Assembly (NCBI GenBank): GCA_041488155.1
Contig: JBGPOS010000051.1
Span: 1-29,279 of the forward strand
Length of the DNA: 29,279 nt
Direction: 5' to 3'
Source: JBGPOS01 sp041488155
GTDB lineage: Bacteria > Chloroflexota > Dehalococcoidia > Tepidiformales > Tepidiformaceae
The position numbers were made by a program, and so were the translations under genes. Shown one piece after another: positions 1 through 7,691 of the stretch (position 1 is the first letter of the stretch; the number at the start of each line of letters is the position of its first letter). Under the pieces are notes generated by a model. That model saw only the letters and a program-made list of their open reading frames with translations, had not been told where the DNA came from and made no database searches.

Positions 1-84
1 CATCCGGTCGCCGTGCTCGTTTTCAAGAGTAGGCCAATCGATGCTCAGTTCTTGCAACGCCGCGCGTCCCCCGCCACGCATCAT
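1..84 (-). CDS. Possible N-terminus of a gene leaving the window on the left
   Basis: A minus-strand frame stays open from a double ATG at 84/81 to base 1. It encodes 28 residues with a natural-looking N-terminus that includes ELSIDWPTLENEHGDR. An alternative TTG start, in the codon preceding QELSIDW, has a GGGGGA run 9 bases upstream and may be the real start. Too little is present to name a family. The frame is also open by chance in GC-rich DNA, so this is a weak call. Confidence 0.3.
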   Translation of the reverse strand, partial: MMRGGGRAALQELSIDWPTLENEHGDRM

Positions 85-138
85 ACCGGCTGAGCGGACG
101 CCCTTGCACTGGCATCGCCGCGGCTGCGACCCCGGGCG

Positions 139-927
139 CTACGGCTGCACGAACCGGATCACGTCCGAACCGCCTGGCAGCGCGAGGGAGGCTTCGTTAC
201 CGCTCGAGGCGTCGAGCAGCCCGCTTCGTTCCAGGAACGCCGCAGCCTCCCACAGCGACTTCACCCCGATCCGCGCTGCGAGCAGGCCATCCCGTTCCGC
301 CGCAACCAGCCTGACGGCCGGACCCGCCCCGAGCTCCCACACCCTGTCCTTCGACGCGGAAAGCGGGTCGAAGAGCTTCTGCCAGCGACTCTCGGCGGTC
401 GCGGGCCTAGTCTCGCCCACCAGTACCTCTGAGAACGACCGCACGCCCAGAGGTCCACCGCCGCCCGCCGCCAGCCGCTCCGAAAATCCTGCTCGATGGA
501 GGTCCTGGTCGCGGCTGTACTTCACAAGAAGCAGGATCGGGCAGTCCGGCCAGGCGTCGAGGTCAATGTTCGTCCACGAGACTGCCTCGGATAGCCGATA
601 GGTCCAGGGCTCTTTCCGGGCGATCCCTCGCGCATCGAGTTCCGCGACGCCGGTCTCGATCGACTCTGGCTCGAAGGCGAGGCCGATCAGCCGAGTGCCC
701 GGAGCGAGAATGGTGGGGACGTGGTCAGTCCCGACCGGTTGCAACAACTCCAGGTTGGCCGCCCCGAAGCTCACTGCCCCGCTGATGAAGCCGCGATACG
801 AGAAGATCGGCCAGGCCACCGGCAGTTGCAGGGTCTCCGTGAACAAGGCGAAGAGCGCGTTCACGTCGTCGGTGCGCAGAACCACGTGGTCGATCTGCTT
901 GACGAGAGCGATGCCGCGGTCATCCAT
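139..927 (-). CDS. VOC (glyoxalase-like) superfamily protein
   Basis: The 262-residue protein begins with the beta-alpha-beta motif of the vicinal oxygen chelate fold (KQIDHVVLRTDDVNALFALF, about residues 10-29) and continues with the second half of that module (SFGAANLELLQP, about 53-64). The family binds a metal and includes glyoxalase I, dioxygenases and epimerases. Which reaction this one performs cannot be read from the sequence. The second half (about 130-262) is a weaker repeat of the fold (GPLGVRSFSEVLVG), so a two-module protein is likely. It starts 9 bases after the stop of the double CoA-transferase gene and is probably its operon partner, which suggests action on a CoA-linked or carboxylic substrate. 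No clear Shine-Dalgarno precedes the ATG, consistent with coupling to the upstream gene. Confidence 0.8.
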   Translation of the reverse strand: MDDRGIALVKQIDHVVLRTDDVNALFALFTETLQLPVAWPIFSYRGFISGAVSFGAANLELLQPVGTDHVPTILAPGTRLIGLAFEPESIETGVAELDARGIARKEPWTYRLSEAVSWTNIDLDAWPDCPILLLVKYSRDQDLHRAGFSERLAAGGGGPLGVRSFSEVLVGETRPATAESRWQKLFDPLSASKDRVWELGAGPAVRLVAAERDGLLAARIGVKSLWEAAAFLERSGLLDASSGNEASLALPGGSDVIRFVQP

Positions 928-936
928 CGTTTCGGC

Positions 937-3210
937 TCAGCGCGCCGGTACGCCTTCGACAACCACGACACCCGAACCGACGAGCCGCTCATACGAACTC
1001 CCCAGTCCGTACTCCTGGAGTACCGCCCTGGCGTCGGCGCCGGGCGCCGAGGCCGGCTGCCCCGGGACCGCAGGCGTTCGCGAAAGCCGGGGCGAGGGTC
1101 CGTTCGTCCTGACGAGGCCGGTCCCGTCGTGGTGACGGGTGATGCTCAGTCCGTGTCCGACCACCCAGGGGTCCTCCATCAATTCCGTCACGGTTGCCGC
1201 GCGCTGGGCACCGAAGCCCGCCGCAGTCAGCCGCGCCACCCAGGTCAGCGCTGGGGCCTTCGAGAAGCGCTCCTCGAGAAATGCCTCAAGTCGTGCTTCC
1301 TCTGCTCCTTCGATGCCCTGTAGGCCTTCGACTCTGGCGAGGGCCTTGGAGCTGGAAGGACGGCCCGCCAGGAAGAACCATTCGTCGCTCGCCCGGTACA
1401 GACGGTTAAGCGGCCCCGAACCAAGGCAATCCTGGCCCCGCGGTTCGTCCCATGGCTTGCCTGCGAAGGCAGGAAAGAAGAGGGATTGGAGCGTGCAGGC
1501 GGTATAGGCCAGCGCGGCCCGGACGTGCTGGCCCTCGCCCGTCCGTTGCCGGTGGAACAGCGCAAGCGCGACTCCGTAGGCACCCATGATCCCGGTGCCG
1601 TAGTCGTTGACAGGGAAGGGTTGGAGGACGGGTTGGCCGTCGCCCCCGAAGCGGGCCTGCATCCCGGTGGCCGCCTGTGCGAGCTGTTCCCAGCCGGGGC
1701 GCGCTTCCCAGGGCCCATCGTGCCCGTAGGCGTTGAGCGAGGCGTAGATGATATCGGGCTTGCGTTTGCGCACCTCGTCGTAGCTGATCCCGAGGCGTTC
1801 CACAGCGCCTGCGCGGTAGTTCTGGACGACCACATCGGCGTCTTCGACGAGGCGCCAGAAGACGTCTCGGCCTTCTTGGCGTTTGAGGTCGAGCAGCAGG
1901 CTTCGCTTGCCCCGGTTCACGTCGTGGTGAAACCCGATCCCTCCTTCGCGGTCCGGGTTGTCAATCTTGATGACGTCAGCGCCGAACTCGGCCAGGGTCC
2001 GTCCGCACGTGGGGCCCGCCAGGATGATGCAGAGGTCAAGCACCTTGATCCCCTCGAGAGCGCCCCGAAGCGGCCCAACCGGAAGATGCCTCTTCGTCGG
2101 ACGTTGCCTGGAACCCAGTTCAGCCCTGACCGCATCGCCGTCTTCGCCCGCCGGCCGCGCCGGGAAACGGATCGAGCCGGGAGTGCCCTCGAGCCGCGGA
2201 TTGATGCCCGGTTGCAATGCCTGCCCGCCGTCGGGTCCGGCCACCTCCACAATCATCCTCGACGTTCGGGCGTGCGGGTGGTCGAGCCACTCGGCGGTAT
2301 CGCGGCAGACAGCCGTGGGCGTCCCGGCTGCGTTCACGATGTCTTCCCATTCCTGTGCCGTGCGAGTCCGGAACAGCGCGAGCATACGTTCCTGGAGGAG
2401 GCGACCCAGTTCCGGGTCGTTTGCGGTCCGCTGGCGGTCCAGCAGGCCCTCCTCTCTCCAGTCCTCGATCCCTGCAGCCTTCGCGAACTGTTCGATGAAG
2501 CGCGTGTTCGCAGCGTGGAACTGCACCCAGCGCCCGTCGGCGCACTGGTACTGCCGGACCCAGGCAAAGCCGCGCGGCGGGGGTTGCTGGGTGCGGTCGT
2601 GGATTCGCAGGCCACGCACGCCGGCGGCCGTGAAGGTGGCGTCGAAGAGCGGCACCTCGATGCGCTGACCGAGCCCGTCGCGCTCCTGCGAGCTCAGGGC
2701 CGCCGCGATGCTCGAAACCGCGATGAACGCGGAGTAGTTGGAGGAGATTGGGATTGCGGTGTAGACTGGGTGCTCCGGCCGTCCCTCTGTGAGATACGTG
2801 CCCGCCGCTGCCGCCACCACGCCTTCCCATCCGGGTGTGTCCGCCCGTGGATCGTCGGACGCGAACCCGGGCAGCGAACAGTAGATCAGCGCCGGCGATG
2901 CAGCCGTCATCTCCTCCGCCCCCAGGCCTAGCCTGGTCATCACTCTCGGGCGGAAATTCTCAACAACTACATCGGCCGATAAAATCAGGTCTCGCGCAAC
3001 CGCACGGTCCGCGGCCTCGTGCAGGTCGAGCACGACGCTCCGCTTGCCCCGGTTCCAGACCGCGTTAGCCGGTGTCTTCCAGCGCGGGCCGCCGGGCGGG
3101 TCGACCCGCACGACGTCGGCGCCCTGGTCGGCGAGGAGCATTGCGGCGAGCGGTCCGGCCACGTATTGACCGAAGTCGATGATTCGGATGCCATCAAGCG
3201 CGCCCACCAT
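937..3210 (-). CDS. Fused tandem CaiB/BaiF (family III) CoA-transferase
   Basis: The 757-residue protein has two complete family III CoA-transferase modules, about 1-365 and 380-757. Family III enzymes move CoA between carboxylic acids through an aspartyl-CoA thioester and usually work as interlocked dimers of about 400-residue subunits. Each module opens with the family signature: GALDGIRIIDFGQYVAGP in module 1 and GALEGIKVLDLCIILAGP in module 2. The catalytic Asp is present in module 2 (D536, in NDYGTG) but is Ser157 at the aligned place in module 1 (ISSNYS). The fusion may thus act as an asymmetric pseudo-dimer with one active site. The start at 3210 was chosen because AGGAGG lies 4-9 bases upstream; a frame extension to 3267 has no such site and gives an Arg-rich tail. 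It forms an operon with the VOC gene behind it. Confidence 0.9.
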   Translation of the reverse strand: MVGALDGIRIIDFGQYVAGPLAAMLLADQGADVVRVDPPGGPRWKTPANAVWNRGKRSVVLDLHEAADRAVARDLILSADVVVENFRPRVMTRLGLGAEEMTAASPALIYCSLPGFASDDPRADTPGWEGVVAAAAGTYLTEGRPEHPVYTAIPISSNYSAFIAVSSIAAALSSQERDGLGQRIEVPLFDATFTAAGVRGLRIHDRTQQPPPRGFAWVRQYQCADGRWVQFHAANTRFIEQFAKAAGIEDWREEGLLDRQRTANDPELGRLLQERMLALFRTRTAQEWEDIVNAAGTPTAVCRDTAEWLDHPHARTSRMIVEVAGPDGGQALQPGINPRLEGTPGSIRFPARPAGEDGDAVRAELGSRQRPTKRHLPVGPLRGALEGIKVLDLCIILAGPTCGRTLAEFGADVIKIDNPDREGGIGFHHDVNRGKRSLLLDLKRQEGRDVFWRLVEDADVVVQNYRAGAVERLGISYDEVRKRKPDIIYASLNAYGHDGPWEARPGWEQLAQAATGMQARFGGDGQPVLQPFPVNDYGTGIMGAYGVALALFHRQRTGEGQHVRAALAYTACTLQSLFFPAFAGKPWDEPRGQDCLGSGPLNRLYRASDEWFFLAGRPSSSKALARVEGLQGIEGAEEARLEAFLEERFSKAPALTWVARLTAAGFGAQRAATVTELMEDPWVVGHGLSITRHHDGTGLVRTNGPSPRLSRTPAVPGQPASAPGADARAVLQEYGLGSSYERLVGSGVVVVEGVPAR

Positions 3211-3304
3211 GGTCCTCCTCCTGGCTCCCGGGCGCCGGCTCCGGGTGTGAACTGTGCGGCGCAGCATGGGCTATCCCGTCAAAGACTGCACGAATCCGCG
3301 AGCC

Positions 3305-5119
3305 TCAGGGCTGCACGCTGACTGAGATCGAGCCCACGAAATAGGAGCCGACCCAGATACGAAGCTCGATCGTGCCGGTGCCCGTCGGGTACCCCAGCGC
3401 CGGGTCCACAAGGTAGAACCTTCCGCTGCCATACGGCTCGGCCCAGGTGAAGTCGTTGTACTTGGCGCCGTTCCAGTAGACCTCGCCCCGCACTGCCGCC
3501 TGCGGGACGCGGTCAAGGGTGAACGCCACTCGGGCGACTTTGCCCGCGTGAAGCGTCTCGTTTCCGGCATCGCAGGTCGGGGAGCTGGTGCAGAACCAGG
3601 AGCCGGCGAACGAATACGGCGCGAAGACGTTAGCAGTGAGCGCCCCGATGTAGCTGCCGCCAACGTACACCCGCAGTTCGATTCGGCCCGACGAGTTCGG
3701 ATAGCCGAGCGCAGGGTCGGACAGGTAGAACCTGCCTGTCCCGTAGGGCGCCTGCCAGGAGAAGTCGTCGTACTTGACGCTGTTCCAGTAGGCCTCCCCT
3801 CGCAGCTGGCCCGCCGGCGGAACTCGGTTCAGCGTAAAGGCGACCCTCGCGATTTCGGCAACGTAGAGCTTTTCGTTGCCCGAATCGCAAGTCGCGCTGC
3901 TTCGGCAGAACCATGACCCCGTGAACGAAAAGTCTGCCGAGGAGGGTACCGGGACCCCACTTCCCGGCTCCTCCCGGGCGAGTGCTGGGACCACCCGCCG
4001 GTAAGGCAGCCCAGCTGTGCTGAAGAGCGTCCAGCCGAGGTCCTTGAGGACTCCCATCACAATCGGACCGGGGTCGTGGATTGCCTCCGCCGTTCCGAGA
4101 TAGGGGGTCATCAACGAATCCGGGTTGCCGGCCGGATAGGTTGTCTCGTCGAGATGGGAGATGCTGCTGCCCTGGATCCAGGGGTTCGGGGCGAACAGCT
4201 TCGGCCGCGTCCCCCGCGCCCCGGCCACCGCTGAGGGCCCGTTGAAGAAGAGGTTGTTCCCCTGAAGCTGGTCCGCGAGTGAGGTCGACGGGTTCGTGAA
4301 GGCGCTGATCAGGAGTTGATTACTGGCGTTCACCACGAACTGCTCGTAACTCATTCCGGCGTTCGCCGAGAGGCCCCAACTGCCGCTGCCGTCCGCCACC
4401 TTTAGGCTCTTGGTCATCCCCAGTCCATGGGCGATTTCGTGCAGCACAACCGAAAGGAAGTCGGTCTTCCCCTTCGGTGTTCGGCCGTCTGTGCCCAGGT
4501 ACCAGGATGGTTCCTTGCTGTTGAAACTCGCTTCGATCTCAGGCGAGCTCGTGTCCAGGTCTTTCCCCGCCAACTGGTTGGCCAGGGCGAGCGCATAGAA
4601 CACCTCGCGCTTTGGCGCGCCGGCGAAGTTCCGGAAGAAGAACGCGGCTTTCGCGCTCCCCAGGGTGTCCGCGTCGAGTGGCTCCCAGACGGCGTGGATC
4701 TTGATCTCAACGGGCGCGACGATGAGCACCTTCCAGATGTCCACGGCGAACTGGAACGCCGCCTGGGCCTCGGGCGAGAACCCCTCGTACTCGACCGTGA
4801 TGACTGCCGTGACCGCCTGCGCTGCGACGCCACCGGGAGCACCGGCCAGGCTCCCGAACACCCCTGGCGGCGGGACGTATGTCTCAGCGTCCTCCCCACC
4901 CTTGCGGACGACGTTCACTTCACCCGGGACGAACTCTGGCCCCGAGGCCTTCACCCCCGGTGACGCGCTGCCCGACAGGCCGAAGGCCATGAGCAGCGCA
5001 AGTGCGCAGAGCACCGCGCGGAGAGTCCGGCTCACCGGCCTTCGCTCGCTTCGCCCCGAGCGCGTCCGCGCACGGGGTTCGGTGGGATGCAGATAGGTAA
5101 CCAATCGCTTTGGCGTCAC
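3305..5119 (-). CDS. Secreted HExxH metalloprotease-like protein with two C-terminal repeats
   Basis: The 604-residue reading begins at a GTG overlapping the upstream stop (GTGA). A second GTG at 5035 gives a conventional signal peptide (SRTLRAVLCALALLMAFGLSGSASPG) with a GAAGG a few bases upstream and may be the true start. The catalytic region spans about 100-370. It has a zinc motif HEIAHGLGM (His227, Glu228, His231) and, further on, SHLDETTYP and LMTPY (about 321-340), which resemble the third ligand and Met-turn of metzincin-like enzymes. The classical third His of HExxHxxGxxH is a Lys here (237), so that ligand must come from elsewhere, perhaps His322. The tail carries two repeats of about 100 residues. 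The protein is probably exported and acts on extracellular protein; its substrate is unknown. Confidence 0.75.
   Translation of the reverse strand: MTPKRLVTYLHPTEPRARTRSGRSERRPVSRTLRAVLCALALLMAFGLSGSASPGVKASGPEFVPGEVNVVRKGGEDAETYVPPPGVFGSLAGAPGGVAAQAVTAVITVEYEGFSPEAQAAFQFAVDIWKVLIVAPVEIKIHAVWEPLDADTLGSAKAAFFFRNFAGAPKREVFYALALANQLAGKDLDTSSPEIEASFNSKEPSWYLGTDGRTPKGKTDFLSVVLHEIAHGLGMTKSLKVADGSGSWGLSANAGMSYEQFVVNASNQLLISAFTNPSTSLADQLQGNNLFFNGPSAVAGARGTRPKLFAPNPWIQGSSISHLDETTYPAGNPDSLMTPYLGTAEAIHDPGPIVMGVLKDLGWTLFSTAGLPYRRVVPALAREEPGSGVPVPSSADFSFTGSWFCRSSATCDSGNEKLYVAEIARVAFTLNRVPPAGQLRGEAYWNSVKYDDFSWQAPYGTGRFYLSDPALGYPNSSGRIELRVYVGGSYIGALTANVFAPYSFAGSWFCTSSPTCDAGNETLHAGKVARVAFTLDRVPQAAVRGEVYWNGAKYNDFTWAEPYGSGRFYLVDPALGYPTGTGTIELRIWVGSYFVGSISVSVQP
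3308..3931 (-). repeat. Tandem protein repeat in the protease C-terminus
   Basis: Two consecutive copies of about 100 residues cover residues 397-500 and 503-604 of the protease-like protein. Each begins FxGSWFCxSSxTCDxGNE, has RVAFTLxRVP and YWNxxKYxDFxW in the middle, and ends with YGxGRFYLxDPALGYPxxxGxIELRxxVG. Two Cys in each opening motif could form a disulfide. The regular hydrophobic pattern suggests a beta-sandwich of the kind used for cell-surface or polymer binding. I do not recognise the family. Confidence 0.8.
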
Positions 5120-5460
5120 TCGTTGTGCGCGAGAGCTGTGTCGAGGGCGAACTCGTAGTACGTGATCGCCTCGCTCGTTGCGAATCGTTCGCGCTCGAAA
5201 ACGATCTCAGGCTTGCCCGCCTCGACTGACTCGAGTCTGAGGTTGGCTCCCAGTCGCGGAAACTGAACCAGCGTCCGCACATCTCGTCCGCGCACGCGAA
5301 TCGTCTCGGCGAGGATCGCCGGACAGAGCTCGCAGGTCTTCAGGAACGCCGCCACCGAGGTGTGGACCGACTCCGTCGCCTTCCCTTCCCGCATCTCACG
5401 CTGAGCCCGCTGGAACATCGTTCGCAGTTCGGGGTTGGCGACACCGTCCGACCTTGCCAT
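5116..5460 (-). CDS. Hypothetical protein, 114 residues
   Basis: I do not recognise this family. The protein is a soluble single domain without signal peptide or membrane segment. It has an N-terminal helical part (about 10-45, ELRTMFQRAQREMREG) containing KTCELCPAI, a Cys pair with spacing CxxC, and a C-terminal part predicted to be beta followed by helix (ITYYEFALDTALAHNE). The start has a clear AAGGAGG upstream. It lies 18 bases behind the stop of the flavin monooxygenase gene and its own stop overlaps the GTG of the protease frame by GTGA. It therefore probably belongs to the monooxygenase operon and may be an accessory protein, but this is context only. Confidence 0.75.
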   Translation of the reverse strand: MARSDGVANPELRTMFQRAQREMREGKATESVHTSVAAFLKTCELCPAILAETIRVRGRDVRTLVQFPRLGANLRLESVEAGKPEIVFERERFATSEAITYYEFALDTALAHNE

Positions 5461-5478
5461 CGCCGTCCTCCTTGCGCG

Positions 5479-6687
5479 CTAAATTGTTGAGTTGACCGGA
5501 AATTCGACGCCCTCGAGCTGGCGGCGCCGCCACTCCTGGTGGTCCGCGTGGCGGTCGGCGAATTCCGGCATCACTTCCTGCGCGAACAACTCCAGCGACG
5601 CCATGATGTCGTCGTGTTTCCGGTCGCCGCACTGGACGATGAAAATGATGGCATCGAGGTGGGCCTCCTCGTACTTACGCAAGTTCTCCCGGAGGAATTC
5701 TGGCGAACCCATGAAGCCGCCGCGGCGGCCCGCGCGGTACAGAGCGCGCGCGCTCTCGTCCTCCGGCTCTTGTTCCAGGCTCTGGCTGCTCGCGCGTTGC
5801 GCCGCCATCTGCGCGTTGAACTCGCGATTGAGGTGGTTGCGGCCAGGTTGTAGAGGCGGGTTCGGCGGCATGCCCCGTCCCAGGGAATAGCCGAAGAACT
5901 GTGCGCCCGGCATCCCCTTCGCCATCGCCTCCTCGTCCGTTCGGCAGCACATCATGTTGGCGACCGTTGCGACCGCCGGGTTCATGGCCGCTCCAATGGG
6001 CATAGACTCCTCCCGCACGAGCTCCCAATAGGCCGGGATGCGCACAGCCGCTTCCTCGGGGGTCTCGAACCCGAAGCCCAGCGCACCGATCCCAAGCCGC
6101 CCCGCCACCATGAAGGTTTCGCGGCGCGAAGCAGCCACCCAAACCGGCGGATGCGGTTTCTGGATCGGCTTCGGGATGACGTTCCGGACCGGCATCTGGA
6201 GGTACTGCCCCTGCACTCCTTCGTAGGGGACCGTCGTCATCATCCGCAGGCACTCTCGGGTCGCCTCTTCCCAGATCGCCTTCTTCTGTTCGCGCGGCGT
6301 CCCGAAGCCGCCTAGTTCCATGTCAGTCGCACCCTCCCCGGTCCCGAACTCGACCCGTCCGTTGGAGACGATGTCGAGCGTCGCGATGCGCTCGGCTACG
6401 CGCGCCGGGTGGTTGTGCGCTGGGGGCATGTGCACGATGCCGTGGCCAAGGCGGATGCGCTTCGTTCGCTGCGACGCCGCCGCCAGCACTATTTCCGGTG
6501 CAGATGAGTGTGAGTACTCCTCGAGGAAGTGGTGCTCCACCTCAAAGACGTAGTCGAAGCCAAGTTTGTCCGCGAGCTCAATCTGGTCCAGGGCTTGGTG
6601 GACCACGTTGTACTCGTCGTCGGGGTTCCACTGGTCGTTGTCCAGCGGACGAGGCAGTTGCAGCTCATAGAAGAGGCCGAATTTCAC
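5479..6687 (-). CDS. LLM class (luciferase-like) flavin-dependent monooxygenase
   Basis: The 402-residue protein has the bacterial luciferase-like TIM-barrel pattern. It starts MKFGLFYELQLPRP, then has FDYVFEVEHHFLEEYSHSSAPEIVLAAASQRT (about 44-75), RIRLGHGIVHMPPAHNHPARVAERIATLD, and GRVEFGTGEGATDMELGGFG. These enzymes use reduced FMN or F420 to oxidise aldehydes, sulfonates, alkanes and similar compounds; the substrate is unknown here. The start is GTG at 6687 with GGAGG 7 bases upstream. A -10-like TATAGT lies at 6746-6741 in the divergent spacer shared with the methyltransferase gene. The second LLM enzyme, at 16103, is only distantly related. Confidence 0.88.
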   Translation of the reverse strand: MKFGLFYELQLPRPLDNDQWNPDDEYNVVHQALDQIELADKLGFDYVFEVEHHFLEEYSHSSAPEIVLAAASQRTKRIRLGHGIVHMPPAHNHPARVAERIATLDIVSNGRVEFGTGEGATDMELGGFGTPREQKKAIWEEATRECLRMMTTVPYEGVQGQYLQMPVRNVIPKPIQKPHPPVWVAASRRETFMVAGRLGIGALGFGFETPEEAAVRIPAYWELVREESMPIGAAMNPAVATVANMMCCRTDEEAMAKGMPGAQFFGYSLGRGMPPNPPLQPGRNHLNREFNAQMAAQRASSQSLEQEPEDESARALYRAGRRGGFMGSPEFLRENLRKYEEAHLDAIIFIVQCGDRKHDDIMASLELFAQEVMPEFADRHADHQEWRRRQLEGVEFPVNSTI

Positions 6688-6809
6688 CCTGGAACCTCCG
6701 TCGCGGCGCTGCCCGGTCCCCGATCGCCCGCCGTGCCACGACTATACGGAATAACGCGAGCGCGCAAAGCAAGAGCGTACACTTGACCCGGATCGGCACG
6801 AGGAGCGCG
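6688..6809. promoter_or_regulatory. Divergent promoter region, monooxygenase / methyltransferase
   Basis: This 122-base spacer separates two divergent genes. On the minus strand TATAGT (6746-6741) is a good -10 box for the monooxygenase. On the plus strand TACACT (6778-6783) is a candidate -10 box for the methyltransferase, whose Shine-Dalgarno GAGGAG ends shortly before the ATG at 6810. No convincing -35 box accompanies either. Confidence 0.45.
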
Positions 6810-7613
6810 ATGGCAGTCCGCGACGGCGAGGTTCTGCGCAACGTCGCCGAGGTCTACGACGATCCCGGCATGCGCTGGGCGCTGCGCATGGTCGGTACCC
6901 ACCTGCACCCGGGCAGCGAAGACGCCACTGTCGAGCTGGCGGCGGCGGCCTCACGCTACCGCATGGCGACGGGCGGCCTCATCCTCGATGTTGCCTCGGC
7001 CCTGGGAGGCCCTGCCCGATTCCTGGCGCGACGCTTCTCTGCCACTGTCATCGGCGTCGACATGGACCGACGCATGCACTCCGGAGCGCGGACCGCGGCC
7101 CACCGGGAGGGATTGACCTTGCGCTGCCAGCAAGTCCTCGCCCGCACCGAGCGTCTCCCGCTGCGAGCCGCCTGGATCGACGCGGCCTGGAGCCAGGACG
7201 CCATGTGCCACATGGACAAGCCCCCGGTCGTCTCCGAAGTCGCTCGTGTCCTCAAGCCCGGCGCGGTCTTCGCCTTCACGGACTGGATCGCCCGCTCCAG
7301 CATGACCGCCGATGACCGCCGCCAACTCGCCCGCCTCTGGGGGTTCCCATCCCTCCTTCGGCTCTCGGAGTACGCCGCGCTGCTCGATAACAGCGGCTTC
7401 GAAGTCCTCCTGGCGGAGGATCGTACGGGGACTATCCTCTCCCTTGGTCCGCGCTCTGCGGCCAGCGACGAGCTGTGGGAGCAAGACTTCGTCCAACGCT
7501 ACGGCGAGGCTGCGCTTCAGCGGCAGCGCGAGCCGGGCGAGGCCTGGGCGGCGATGATCCAGGCGGAGCGGTCCGGCTACGGCATGCTCGTTGCACGCCG
7601 CCGGGAGGATTAG
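6810..7613 (+). CDS. Class I SAM-dependent methyltransferase
   Basis: The 267-residue protein carries motif I of the Rossmann-type methyltransferases, ILDVASALGGPARFLARRF (about residues 56-74), an acidic end of strand beta-2 (VIGVDMDRR), and the post-motif stretch DAAWSQDAMCHM followed by EVARVLKPGAVFAFTDW, as in UbiE and in sarcosine/dimethylglycine N-methyltransferases. It moves a methyl group from SAM to a small molecule, probably at N or C; the acceptor cannot be told. The ATG at 6810 is preferred over the far upstream open frame because GAGGAG sits 5 bases before it. It heads the plus-strand block. Confidence 0.88.
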   Translation: MAVRDGEVLRNVAEVYDDPGMRWALRMVGTHLHPGSEDATVELAAAASRYRMATGGLILDVASALGGPARFLARRFSATVIGVDMDRRMHSGARTAAHREGLTLRCQQVLARTERLPLRAAWIDAAWSQDAMCHMDKPPVVSEVARVLKPGAVFAFTDWIARSSMTADDRRQLARLWGFPSLLRLSEYAALLDNSGFEVLLAEDRTGTILSLGPRSAASDELWEQDFVQRYGEAALQRQREPGEAWAAMIQAERSGYGMLVARRRED

Positions 7614-7691
7614 GATTGCAGCGATGACAGGTCGCTGTGTCGATCAGGGACTGGCGTCGGCGGACTCCGAGCGCATCGCCCTGGAGGGCGG

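Noticed and set aside
1486..2931. A 481-codon open frame on the plus strand
   Set aside because: It lies opposite the double CoA-transferase gene, has no family motif, and long antisense frames are common in GC-rich codons. The minus-strand gene is clearly the real one.
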